From: Pseudomonadota bacterium | GTDB lineage: Bacteria > Myxococcota_A > Polyangia > Fen-1088 | DNA length: 46,974 bases | NCBI GenBank assembly: GCA_017881245.1 | Contig: JADGRC010000061.1 | Coordinates: 1-46,974, forward strand | Direction of reading: 5' to 3' | Shown: positions 1 through 9,292 of the stretch, in pieces | Numbering within the stretch: the first letter of the stretch is position 1 | How the letters are laid out: each line of letters begins with the position of its first letter | The notes under the pieces: model-generated | What the model saw: only the letters and a program-made list of their open reading frames with translations | The model's database searches: none | Told to the model about the DNA's origin: nothing | Translations under genes and position numbers: made by a program

Positions 1-804
1 ATCGACTACATTGAGGCGGGGGATATCTATCAGGCCAACATCACCCAGCGCTTCCAGGCGCCGCTGCCGCCGGAATTCGTCCAGGACTCTCCGGGAAGAA
101 CCGCTGCGCGCCTCTCGCTCTATGACGCGCTGCGCCGGCGCAATCCTGCGACCTTCGCCGCCTTCCTGGACTTCGGCGCCACCGCCTTGCTGTCCTCCTC
201 GCCGGAACGGTTCCTGCAACTGCAACAGGGCCGGGTCGAAACCCGGCCGATCAAGGGCACCCGGCCGCGCGGGAACGACGCTCGGTCGGACGCCGTCGCC
301 CGCGGCGCGCTGGTGGCGGCGGCCAAGGATCGCGCCGAGCACGTCATGATCGTCGACCTCGAACGAAACGATCTCGGCCGCGTCTGCGAGACAGGGAGCG
401 TGGTCGTCGATTCGTTTCTACGTCTCGTGGAACTGCCAACGGTGTTTCACCTGGTGTCGACGGTGCGCGGCCAACTGCGCCGCGAAGTGGGCCTGCCGGA
501 ATTGCTTCGGGCGACGTTTCCCGGTGGTTCGATTACCGGAGCGCCCAAGCGGCGCGCGATGGAAATCATCGAGGAGCTGGAACCGGTTCGTCGCGGCGTT
601 TATACGGGCACGACTGGATGGTTGGGCGCGGCGGGAGATATGGACCTGGCGATTGCGATCCGAACGGCGACCGTAGCCGCGGGCAGGGTGTCGTTGTCGG
701 TCGGCGGTGGGATCGTGGTCGATTCCGATCCCCGGGCCGAGTGGGAGGAGACCGAGGTCAAGGCGCGCGCGTTCGTGGACCTATGTCGACGGGGACTCGG
801 ATGA
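1..804 (+). CDS. Aminodeoxychorismate/anthranilate synthase component I, chorismate-binding C-terminal part (5' truncated by window edge)
   Basis: Frame 1 is open from base 1 (IDYIEAGDIYQANITQRF...). Contains chorismate-binding motifs: SSSPERFL, ETRPIKGTRPRG, DLERNDLGRVC, FPGGSITGAPKRRAMEIIEELEP, GGGIVVDSDP. Confidence 0.93.
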   Translation: MDYIEAGDIYQANITQRFQAPLPPEFVQDSPGRTAARLSLYDALRRRNPATFAAFLDFGATALLSSSPERFLQLQQGRVETRPIKGTRPRGNDARSDAVARGALVAAAKDRAEHVMIVDLERNDLGRVCETGSVVVDSFLRLVELPTVFHLVSTVRGQLRREVGLPELLRATFPGGSITGAPKRRAMEIIEELEPVRRGVYTGTTGWLGAAGDMDLAIAIRTATVAAGRVSLSVGGGIVVDSDPRAEWEETEVKARAFVDLCRRGLG

Positions 805-851
805 CGTTGACGATGTCGGCGGGCGTGTCGTGGTGTTGGAACAATGGGACG

Positions 852-1820
852 CTACCGCCGGGCCGGATGCCCCCGACGTCCGATCACCACGGCAGCGACC
901 GCGATCAAGACAACCACACTCGTTAGCTGGGAGACCGACAGCAAGAGGGGGTCGCTTGGGGGCAACCCCAGCGCCAGCGCGGCGCGCGGCCAACCCCATT
1001 CCACGAGATAGCGCCGCGAACTGTCACCGCGGAAGAGCTCCACGATGAAGCGCAGGACGGCATAACCGGCCGCATACGACAGGATGAGGCCACCCGGTCG
1101 CCGTTGTCGCCCGCGTTTTGCGCCCGATGATCGCTCCGAGGCCTCGTCGCTCACGCGCCACCTGCGCCGTAGGCCCAACAGAAGTAAGAAGATCGCGACC
1201 TCTCCCGCGGCTTCGTATAGCTGCGTTGGGTGTAAGGGCGGCGTTGCTCGCGCGCCGGTTGAAAGAACCCCCACCGCCTGTAGTTCGTCGAAGGCGACAC
1301 TGCCTGAAGGGAAGGAAACCGCCCACGGCCCCGGACAGATCTTGCCGAAGCAACACCCCGCGAAGAAGCAACCCAATCGACCAAGCGCGTGGCCCACTGC
1401 CAGCGTCGGCGCCGCGAGATCGCCTACCCGCCAGAATGACCAACCCTCCCGGCGACAGAAGAACAGCACCACCAACCCCGTCCCGAGCGCCCCCCCATAG
1501 AACACGAAACCGCCTTCCCAAAAACGCAAGATCGCGCTGCACCCCATGATTCTCCCGCTCGACGATCCGGGCGACCCAAGACACGCGTCGGCGAATTCAC
1601 GCGCGTTCAAGACCACGAACGCCACGCGCGAGCCGACCAGGCCGGCGATGATGCTCCAGAACGAGAGGTCGAGCAGCCGCCCGCCGTCAAGACCCTGGCG
1701 TCGTCCCTCCCGCCAGAACAAAACGATCCCGACTGCAAAGCCCAAGCCCACCAGGACACCGTACGTGTGCAACCCCACCGCAAAGCCGGCCAGGTGGGCC
1801 GAGAACAGTGTGGGGTGCAT
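852..1820 (-). CDS. lgt: Prolipoprotein diacylglyceryl transferase
   Basis: Multi-TM protein with the Lgt signature HALGRLGCFFAGCCFGK and LHPTQLYEA. Confidence 0.94.
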   Translation of the reverse strand: MHPTLFSAHLAGFAVGLHTYGVLVGLGFAVGIVLFWREGRRQGLDGGRLLDLSFWSIIAGLVGSRVAFVVLNAREFADACLGSPGSSSGRIMGCSAILRFWEGGFVFYGGALGTGLVVLFFCRREGWSFWRVGDLAAPTLAVGHALGRLGCFFAGCCFGKICPGPWAVSFPSGSVAFDELQAVGVLSTGARATPPLHPTQLYEAAGEVAIFLLLLGLRRRWRVSDEASERSSGAKRGRQRRPGGLILSYAAGYAVLRFIVELFRGDSSRRYLVEWGWPRAALALGLPPSDPLLLSVSQLTSVVVLIAVAAVVIGRRGHPARR

Positions 1821-1883
1821 GAAGAGAAGTCTACGCTGCCCTGGTCAGCGCGCCCGCGCTGGACGCCAATGGCGGCGGTTTCC

Positions 1884-4784
1884 TCAGGACGGCGATGGGG
1901 GCGACGCGGGCACCGCGGCGGCGCAGCGCGGGCACAGATTCGGATCGCGCGGATCGACGGCGGGTGGACCCAGCCGCCGCCAGCAACGGGGGCACGCGGG
2001 ATAGGGCGATGCCTCCACGGTGATCTCCGTGTCGCCGGGGGCGTCGTCGTCGGCGATCTCCAGGCCCGACACCACGCAAAGCTCGATCAAGTGATCGCGG
2101 TTCCACTCCCAGTGCGGGCGCTCCGCGGCGCTCGGGCGCACACTTACCCGTGCCTCAAGCGACTTGTGGCCGGCGGCGCGAAAAGCCTCGAGCGGGCGCA
2201 GGATGGCTTCGCGGCGTGGCCGGATCTCCTCGACCCAGCGGCGATTCGGATTGCCCATGTCCTTGCCGGCGTGGAAAATCTCGCTCCGCACGCCGCCATG
2301 AACGTCGAACGGCTCTCCCGTCGTGCGCGTGATCTCGTCCGCCAGATCCTGCGCGGTGAAACACAGGATGGGCGCCATCCAGGTGGCCAGCGCACGCAGC
2401 ATCTCGTACAACGTGGTCTGAACGCTTCGGCGGGCGGGCGCCCCCGCCGCCTCGCAGTAAAGGGCATCCTTGACGGGATCCAAGTATTCGGCCGACACCG
2501 TGATCGCGAAGTCCGTCATGAGGCGCACGACCTCGTGAAAGGAAAATCGGCGGTAGGCCTCGAAGATCTGGTGATCGCGCTCGCGCACCAGGCCGAGCGT
2601 CAACAGATCCAGCTCGCGCAGGTTTTGATCTTCCAGGCGGTCGCGACCAGGGACAAAATCGCCCAGGTTTGACAGCAGATAGCGACACGTGTTCCGGATC
2701 TTTCGATATGACTCGCCAAGGTGGTCGAGGATCGCCTTCGAAAAAACGATGTCGCCCTGATAGTCGGAGGCCGCCGTCCACAAACGCAACAGCTCGGCGC
2801 CGTTCTTCTCCATCCACACCGCGGGATCGACGTAGTCGATCTTGGCACCGGCGGCGCGCGCCTTCGCGATTTCGGATTTCGAGTAGACCTTGCCCCGTTC
2901 GTCCAGGACCCAGCCGTGTGTCAACACCGCCTGGTAGGGGGCCTGTCCGCGCGTCGCCACCCCGGTCAGCAGAGACGAATGGAACCACCCCCGGTGCTGG
3001 TCGGCGCCTTCTAGGTACAGATCGACTTTGTCACCCGGTGGCACCAACTGGCCTTCGCAAACCGCGGCCCACGATACGCCCGATTCAAACCACACGTCGA
3101 CGATGTCGCCACCCTTGCTGAAGGCGCGCCCGTCGCAGTGGGGACAGCGCACGCCCGGCGGCAACAGGTCGGCGGCCGGCCAGTTGAACCATATATTCGA
3201 GCCGTGTTCGGCGAACAGCGCGGCGACGCGATCCATCTGGGCGGGATCCAGGGTGACGTGTCCGCAACCGTCGCAGCGAAACGCCGGAATGGGTACGCCC
3301 CACACGCGCTGGCGCGACAGGCACCAGTCGGGGCGCGCTTCGATCATGCCGCGGATGCGATTTTCGCCCCAGGTCGGGATCCATTGCGTGCTCGCGATCT
3401 CCCGCAGCGCGCGGTGGCGCAGCGACTGCGCGTCCTCCGCCGTTCCAAGGCGCGCGAACCACTGCTCGGTGGCGCGGAATATCACGGGTTGCTTGCAACG
3501 CCAGCAGTGCGGATAGGAATGCTTCACCGTCTGACCCGGTTTGTTCAACAGGAAACCGCGCGCGGCCAGTTCGTCGACGATCTTGGGGTTGGCTTCGAAA
3601 ACCGATAACCCCGCCCAGCGATCGACCGCCGCCGTCAGACGACCGGCTTCATCGACGGGCGCGTAGATGGGGAGTCCATGCGCGCGTCCGACGACATAGT
3701 CATCCGCGCCATGGCCGGGCGCCGTGTGTACGAGGCCCGTGCCGGCCTCCAGCGTCGCGTGTCGCGCGAAGTACAGCCGATATTCGCCACCACGTGATTC
3801 GGGTACGCCGTCGGAGCCGAAGCGCGGCGGAAAAAGCGGGGCGTAGCGCGTGTTCTCGAGACGTGAAAACGCCTCCTTGGGAATCGACACCCAGGTCGTG
3901 GTCGGACAATCGAGGCCACAGGCCGCCAGAAACGAATCCGCCAGGCCCCGCGCGACCACCAGGTATTCGACCGAGCCCGCGCGCGCGATCGGGAGCGCGA
4001 CGTAATCCAGCTCGGGGTTGGCGACGATGGCCAGGTTCGCCGGCAATGTCCACGGTGTGGTCGTCCAGATCACCAAGGCAGCCGGTTTGCCGGCGAGCTC
4101 GGGCAGCGCTGCGCCGAGGCCTTCGTCCATGGGAAACCGCACGTAGATCGACGGCGAGGCGTGATCGGCGTACTCGATTTCGGCCTCGGCCAGGGCCGTG
4201 TTGTGTACCAGGCACCAGTGGACCGGCTTCTTGTCGCGATAAATGAGGCCCGCGCGGGCGAACCCGGCCAATTCGCGAACGATGGTCGCTTCGTACGATT
4301 TGGATAACGTCAGGTACGGATCGTCCCAGTGGCCGAGGCACCCGAGGCGCTTGAACTCGCCGCGCATGACGTCGACGAACTTCAAGGCGTGGGCCTCGCA
4401 GCGGACACGGAACTCGGCCGAACCCAGCCGAGCCTTGGCTTCTTTGCCACCCAGTTCCTTCTCGACTTGCTGTTCGATGGGCAGGCCGTGGCAATCCCAA
4501 CCCGGGCGAAATATCGCGCGCCTCCCCATGATGAGCTGCGACCGCACCACGATATCCTTGAGGACCTTGTTCAGAACCGTGCCGTAGTGAATCCCGCCGG
4601 TCGGGTAGGGGGGGCCATCGTGCAGGATGAACGTCGGCGCTTCCTGGCGCGCCCGTTCGTCCAGAATTCTTTGGTATTGCCCTTCCCTGGCCCAGCGCGC
4701 CAGCCATTCGGGTTCCCGTCGCGCCAGATCGGCCCGCATGGGGAAATCCGTCTTGGGGAGATTCAAGGTTGCTTTCCAGTCCAA
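1884..4784 (-). CDS. ileS: Isoleucyl-tRNA synthetase (start chosen at TTG 4784; ORF track extends to 4889)
   Basis: Starts (M)DWKATLNLPKTDFPMRADLARREPEW. Contains DGPPYPTGGIHYGTVLNKVLKD, the class I core GWDCHGLPIE, and a C-terminal zinc ribbon CPRCWRRLG...NLCPRCAAAV. Confidence 0.93.
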   Translation of the reverse strand: MDWKATLNLPKTDFPMRADLARREPEWLARWAREGQYQRILDERARQEAPTFILHDGPPYPTGGIHYGTVLNKVLKDIVVRSQLIMGRRAIFRPGWDCHGLPIEQQVEKELGGKEAKARLGSAEFRVRCEAHALKFVDVMRGEFKRLGCLGHWDDPYLTLSKSYEATIVRELAGFARAGLIYRDKKPVHWCLVHNTALAEAEIEYADHASPSIYVRFPMDEGLGAALPELAGKPAALVIWTTTPWTLPANLAIVANPELDYVALPIARAGSVEYLVVARGLADSFLAACGLDCPTTTWVSIPKEAFSRLENTRYAPLFPPRFGSDGVPESRGGEYRLYFARHATLEAGTGLVHTAPGHGADDYVVGRAHGLPIYAPVDEAGRLTAAVDRWAGLSVFEANPKIVDELAARGFLLNKPGQTVKHSYPHCWRCKQPVIFRATEQWFARLGTAEDAQSLRHRALREIASTQWIPTWGENRIRGMIEARPDWCLSRQRVWGVPIPAFRCDGCGHVTLDPAQMDRVAALFAEHGSNIWFNWPAADLLPPGVRCPHCDGRAFSKGGDIVDVWFESGVSWAAVCEGQLVPPGDKVDLYLEGADQHRGWFHSSLLTGVATRGQAPYQAVLTHGWVLDERGKVYSKSEIAKARAAGAKIDYVDPAVWMEKNGAELLRLWTAASDYQGDIVFSKAILDHLGESYRKIRNTCRYLLSNLGDFVPGRDRLEDQNLRELDLLTLGLVRERDHQIFEAYRRFSFHEVVRLMTDFAITVSAEYLDPVKDALYCEAAGAPARRSVQTTLYEMLRALATWMAPILCFTAQDLADEITRTTGEPFDVHGGVRSEIFHAGKDMGNPNRRWVEEIRPRREAILRPLEAFRAAGHKSLEARVSVRPSAAERPHWEWNRDHLIELCVVSGLEIADDDAPGDTEITVEASPYPACPRCWRRLGPPAVDPRDPNLCPRCAAAVPASPPSPS

Positions 4785-4918
4785 GGCGCGGCGGATACTA
4801 CCAAATGTCGCGGCGACCAGACGCCGGGCGCGTCGCGGCCGATCCGGGGACGTCGGGAACGCCTGCCTGGTGCTTCGACTTTGGGACACCAGGTCGCGTA
4901 CACTTCACCACAGCAGCC

Positions 4919-5371
4919 ATGCAGCGTGTGTCCTGGGACCAGTACTTCATGAACATCGCGGCCGTCGTCGCGTCGCGCTCGACCTGTCCGCGGAAGTTCG
5001 TCGGGTCGGTGATCGTTCGCGACCGCACCATTCTGTCCACCGGATACAACGGATCGATTCGCGGGATGCCCCACTGTAGCGAAGAGGGGCACATGATGGA
5101 GAACGATCACTGCGTGGCCACCATCCACGCGGAAGCGAACGCGATCATCCAGGCGGCGAAGAACGGCGTAATGATCGACGGTGGCGCTTGCTACGTGACC
5201 GCCAGTCCGTGTTGGAATTGCTTCAAACAGCTGTCGAACGGCGGCATTCGCCGGATCGTTTTCGGGGAATTCTACCGGGACGAACGGATCTTCTCGGTGG
5301 CGGCGCGGCTGGCGATTGACCTGGTGCATCTCCCTCCTGACGGCACGGGGACCTTACCCAACACTCCGTAG
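4919..5371 (+). CDS. Deoxycytidylate (dCMP) deaminase family protein
   Basis: MQRVSWDQYFMNIAAVVASRSTCPRKFVGSVIVRDRTILSTGYNGSIRGMPHC; zinc motifs HAEANAI and PCWNC. Confidence 0.92.
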   Translation: MQRVSWDQYFMNIAAVVASRSTCPRKFVGSVIVRDRTILSTGYNGSIRGMPHCSEEGHMMENDHCVATIHAEANAIIQAAKNGVMIDGGACYVTASPCWNCFKQLSNGGIRRIVFGEFYRDERIFSVAARLAIDLVHLPPDGTGTLPNTP

Positions 5372-5457
5372 GTTTGCCGTGGGGCGGGCCTTTCGTCGGT
5401 CGTTTTCGGACATTTCCCCTTGATTTTGAGACCCGCGTCGTCAACCTTTGAAGGTCG

Positions 5458-6195
5458 ATGACGCGTCTTCCGTTTCTGGCGCTCGCGCTTGTTTTTGTGT
5501 CCGGTGCCCCCGCACTGGCCTTGGCGCAGCCTGACAGCGAGGACAGTGGTGACGAGACCGCGGGCGGCAGGGCCGAGTCGCCAGCGTCGGATTCCGTGGC
5601 TAAGTCGCGCGATTCCGGAAAGCAGAGTCGACGCCGCAAGAACAAGGTCGTCGGCCACGCGGTGCCCGATTCGCAGCTTCGCACGACACCGTTGCCCTTG
5701 CCGTCCGGGCATGTTCAGCTTTTTGGATTGGCTTCGAAAGAGGAAGCTGATCTCGAGATCTTCAACGACGATGGTTCGTTCGACGTCGATGAATTGCACC
5801 AGGCCGACCACATGTTGCGGTGCAAACGGACCGACACCGAGAAGCCGATCGATCCGCGCCTCATCGTCATCCTGTCGTACGTGTACGACCATTTCCAAAA
5901 GCGCTTGGAGGTCGTCTCGGGCTTCCGGAACCAAAGGAAGCAAACCAGTTTTCATTTCAAGGGCTCCGCGTCCGACATTCGGATAGAGGGTGTTCCTCCG
6001 AAGAAGATCGTTCAGTTCGCGTCGACGCTGGACACCGGGGGGATGGGTATCGGCCTTTACCCGCGGGCTCACTTCGTGCACATTGATGTTCGGCCTCTGC
6101 CCAGCTACCGCTGGATCGACAACGCGCGCCCAAACCCGAATTCGCCAGACAAGCGACCTCCGCGCGGTTGGAAGCGCAAGAAACTTCAAAGCTGA
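5458..6195 (+). CDS. DUF882 / YcbK-like (M15-related) secreted protein
   Basis: Signal peptide, then VVSGFRNQRKQTSFHFKGSASDIRIEGVP...GGMGIGLYPRAHFVHIDVRP, typical of the DUF882/M15 fold. Confidence 0.85.
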   Translation: MTRLPFLALALVFVSGAPALALAQPDSEDSGDETAGGRAESPASDSVAKSRDSGKQSRRRKNKVVGHAVPDSQLRTTPLPLPSGHVQLFGLASKEEADLEIFNDDGSFDVDELHQADHMLRCKRTDTEKPIDPRLIVILSYVYDHFQKRLEVVSGFRNQRKQTSFHFKGSASDIRIEGVPPKKIVQFASTLDTGGMGIGLYPRAHFVHIDVRPLPSYRWIDNARPNPNSPDKRPPRGWKRKKLQS

Positions 6196-6225
6196 ACTGC
6201 GTCTCGCTTTTCGTCGGCGGGCGGC

Positions 6226-6248
6226 CGGGCGCTATGGGCCAGCGCCCG
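6226..6248. terminator. Hairpin (8-bp stem) overlapping the TAG stop of the cytochrome gene at a convergent junction
   Basis: cgggcgct (6226-6233) / agcgcccg (6241-6248), 7-nt loop. Stop codon complement 'cta' at 6232-6234. No clear U-tract. Confidence 0.45.
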
Positions 6249-6759
6249 ATTCGATCCAGGCGCGAATGCTGCGGATCTCCGATGGTGGCAGCGGTTTTCG
6301 GGGCGGCATAGCGGGCTTGTCGTGCCGCAAGATTTTGCGCATCAGAAGGCTGGATCTTGCGTTGCCGGGCATAACCACCGGGCCTCGTTCCCCGCCCCGC
6401 ATGACCGCGTCATAGTCATCGAGGCGCAGGCCGCCGGAGGCCTCGTCAGGGCCGTGGCAGCGGACACAGCGCTCCCGAAAAACCGCCGCCACGGTCTCAT
6501 CGAACCGCTCGCGCGGGGCGACCCGGAGAACAGCACCTTTTTCGAACGGCACGCGTGGGCCGACCCGGGGGACAGCACCTTTTTCGAACGGCACGCGTGG
6601 GCCGACCCGGGGGACAGCACCTTCATCGAACGGCACACGAAGCACGACCTCCACGCCGCTGGCGCTCGATTTCGGCGTGGCAGCCAGTGCCAGAATCAGG
6701 ATCAGAAGCGCGGCGATCCGGCCGGCTGAGGACGCCGGATGAGAAACGGCAAGGGGCAT
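6232..6759 (-). CDS. Planctomycete-type cytochrome c (PSCyt1-like) secreted protein with 14-aa repeats
   Basis: N-terminal hydrophobic segment, repeats RVPF(D/E)(E/K)GAVPRVGP, then CVRCHGPDEASGGLRLDDYDAVMRGGERGPVVMPGNARSSLLMRKI...MPPRKPLPPSEIRSIRAWIESGA. Confidence 0.85.
   Translation of the reverse strand: MPLAVSHPASSAGRIAALLILILALAATPKSSASGVEVVLRVPFDEGAVPRVGPRVPFEKGAVPRVGPRVPFEKGAVLRVAPRERFDETVAAVFRERCVRCHGPDEASGGLRLDDYDAVMRGGERGPVVMPGNARSSLLMRKILRHDKPAMPPRKPLPPSEIRSIRAWIESGAGP
6490..6639 (-). repeat. 42-bp tandem repeat inside the cytochrome-type CDS (3 units plus a degenerate partial unit)
   Basis: The unit 'cagcacctttttcgaacggcacgcgtgggccgacccggggga' begins at 6531, 6573 and 6615 (exact 42-bp spacing) and encodes RVPFEKGAVPRVGP. 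Confidence 0.9.
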
Positions 6760-6862
6760 ACGTGCGGGGATTGTAGTCGTTCTCCTCTTCGACTGGTTTC
6801 TTGCATTTCGAATCTTGGTCCTTTAGCTTGCCTGCGGACCTTCGGGCTTCCTTGGCGCGAAC

Positions 6863-9292
6863 ATGGGGCAGCAACGACAACTCGATCTCGACGGCGTGGC
6901 CAAGAATGGACCCGCCTCTTCGGATGGTCGTTCCCGACGCAAGGCCGGAGGTGGTCGGGGCGGTGGTGCCGCGGGCGGTGGTGATGACGGCGCGGGAGGA
7001 CCCACACCACCCGCCGACACGTCGCTCTCCGATGAGGCGCAACGTCGCTATCTGAACTATGCCGTCAGCGTCATCACGGCGCGGGCGCTGCCCGATGTTC
7101 GTGACGGGCTAAAGCCGGTGCAACGGCGGATCCTGTACGCGATGCACAACAACCTGCACCTGTATCCCGACGCGCGGTTTCGCAAGAGCGCGACGATCGT
7201 CGGCGAGGTGCTGGGCAAGTTTCACCCGCACGGCGATTCGTCCTGTTACGAAGCCATGGTCCGAATGGCGCAGGACTTTTCGTTGCGATATCCGCTGGTC
7301 GACGGCCATGGAAACTTCGGCTCTCTCGACGGAGACAGCGCGGCGGCGTATCGATACACGGAAGCGCGGCTGGCCCCGTTGTCGACGGAGCTCTTGGATG
7401 AAATCCGACAGGGGACGGTCGACTTTCGTCCGAACTATGACGGCACCACCGAGGAGCCCATCGTCCTGCCGGCCCGCATCCCGCAATTGCTGGTGAACGG
7501 GTGCACGGGCATCGCCGTCGGGATGGCGACGAACATTCCGCCGCACAATTTGAAAGAGGTGTGCGACGCGGCGATCGCTCTGATCGACGATGCGTCCCTG
7601 GAGACAAAGGATCTTCTGAAGTACGTCAAGGGTCCGGATTTTCCGACCGGCGGCCAGATCACGAATTCGAAGAAGGAGCTGCGGGACATCTACGAGACCG
7701 GACAAGGTGGCGTTCGGGTCCGCGGTGAGTGGAAGACCGAGCAGGAAAAACGGGGCGGCGAGCAAATCGTCGTCACGTCGATCCCCTTCGGCATTTCGAA
7801 AGCGACGCTCGTCGAGAAGATCGCCGACGTCATCATCGCTAAGAAGCTGCCCCTGCTGCTCGATGTGCGCGACGAGTCCACGGCGGAGGTGCGAATCGTG
7901 CTCGAGCTCAAGGTCGGCGCGGACGCGGCGCTGGTCATGGCGTACCTGTATAAGCACACGCCGCTGGAGCTCGGGTTCCACGTCAACATGACCTGTCTGG
8001 TGCCAACGGCGAACCCGGAGATCGCCGGGCCGGCGCGCCTGGATCTGAAGGCCATCCTGCGCGAATTCCTGCAGTTCCGGGGCGAGGTGGTGACCCGCCG
8101 GTTTCAGTTCGAGCTCGCCGAGCTGAGCAAGCGGATCCACATCCTGCAAGGTTTCGTCACCATCTTCGATCTGCTGGATGAGGCGATTCGCATCATCCGC
8201 AAGTCGGAAGGCAAGAGCGACGCGGCGGCCAAGCTGATGGCTCGGTTTTCCCTGGACGCGATTCAGGTTGACGCCATTCTTGAGTTGAAGCTGTACAAGC
8301 TCGCGCGCCTGGAGATTCACGCTATCGAGGAAGAGCTCCGCGCCAAGCGTGCCCGCGCCAAGGAGATCAAGGCCATCCTCGACGACAAGAAGAAGTTGTG
8401 GAAGGTCGTCCGAGGTGAGCTGGCCGACGTCACGGAGCGTTTCACCGACAAGCGGCGTACCAAGATCGGAGGCGGCGGGGGCGAGGACGTCGAGTTCGAC
8501 GCGGAAGCGTTTATCGTCGACGAGGAGGTCACGGTGATCGTCTCGCGGGACGGCTGGTTGAAGCGCGTTCGCGAGGTGAAGGATCTATCGGCGACCCGGC
8601 TGCGCGAAGGCGACGCGATCCTGTTGGCCGCGCGCGGCGGGACCAAGGAATCGCTGGCTCTGTTCTCGAACCTTGGAACCTGTTACGTCATGCGCGTGAA
8701 CGATGTCCCCCAGTCCACGGGCTACGGCGAGCCGGTGCAGAAGCTTTTCAACTTGCGCGATGGCGAGCGCATCGTGGGCGGCGCCATGCTGACCGCCGCC
8801 CAGGCGCCGGCGGGCGCTGTCGCTGTGGCGGCGTCGAAACGCGGATACGGTCTGCGCTTCAGCCTGGATGCGCATCGCGAAGTTTCAACCCGCGCCGGCC
8901 GTCGGTTCGCGAAGCCGGTCGAAGGCGACGAGATCGTGGGCGTGGCCATCGCGCGCGCGGCCGATGTCGTGACGGTTGTGACCGCGCAGGCCCGGGCTCT
9001 CGTGTGTCGTGCTGACGAGCTTCCGGTCCTGGCGAATCCTGGACGAGGCGTCACCTTGATCAAGGTGGATGACGACGACACGGTGATGGCGTTTGGCATT
9101 GGGGCCAAGGCCGACAAGGAGGTCCTGATTGCCGAGACCGATGGCGGCAAGAAGATCCCCGTTGGGCCCGGTCGATATTCGGTCACGGGACGTGGTGGGC
9201 GTGGTCACCAACTGGGACGCAAGATCAAGATCGCGCGCGTGACCTTTCCCGAACCTGACATTTCGCCAACCCCGTCGACCGGCTTGAACTAG
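6863..9292 (+). CDS. parC: Type IIA topoisomerase subunit A (topoisomerase IV ParC-like)
   Basis: [55 protein letters not shown] (ParC-like); [11 protein letters not shown]. No GyrA box in the first C-terminal blade region. Confidence 0.9.
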   Translation: MGQQRQLDLDGVAKNGPASSDGRSRRKAGGGRGGGAAGGGDDGAGGPTPPADTSLSDEAQRRYLNYAVSVITARALPDVRDGLKPVQRRILYAMHNNLHLYPDARFRKSATIVGEVLGKFHPHGDSSCYEAMVRMAQDFSLRYPLVDGHGNFGSLDGDSAAAYRYTEARLAPLSTELLDEIRQGTVDFRPNYDGTTEEPIVLPARIPQLLVNGCTGIAVGMATNIPPHNLKEVCDAAIALIDDASLETKDLLKYVKGPDFPTGGQITNSKKELRDIYETGQGGVRVRGEWKTEQEKRGGEQIVVTSIPFGISKATLVEKIADVIIAKKLPLLLDVRDESTAEVRIVLELKVGADAALVMAYLYKHTPLELGFHVNMTCLVPTANPEIAGPARLDLKAILREFLQFRGEVVTRRFQFELAELSKRIHILQGFVTIFDLLDEAIRIIRKSEGKSDAAAKLMARFSLDAIQVDAILELKLYKLARLEIHAIEEELRAKRARAKEIKAILDDKKKLWKVVRGELADVTERFTDKRRTKIGGGGGEDVEFDAEAFIVDEEVTVIVSRDGWLKRVREVKDLSATRLREGDAILLAARGGTKESLALFSNLGTCYVMRVNDVPQSTGYGEPVQKLFNLRDGERIVGGAMLTAAQAPAGAVAVAASKRGYGLRFSLDAHREVSTRAGRRFAKPVEGDEIVGVAIARAADVVTVVTAQARALVCRADELPVLANPGRGVTLIKVDDDDTVMAFGIGAKADKEVLIAETDGGKKIPVGPGRYSVTGRGGRGHQLGRKIKIARVTFPEPDISPTPSTGLN

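Noticed and set aside
7109-8320. 403-aa - strand ORF within parC
   Set aside because: Antisense shadow of a conserved topoisomerase subunit.
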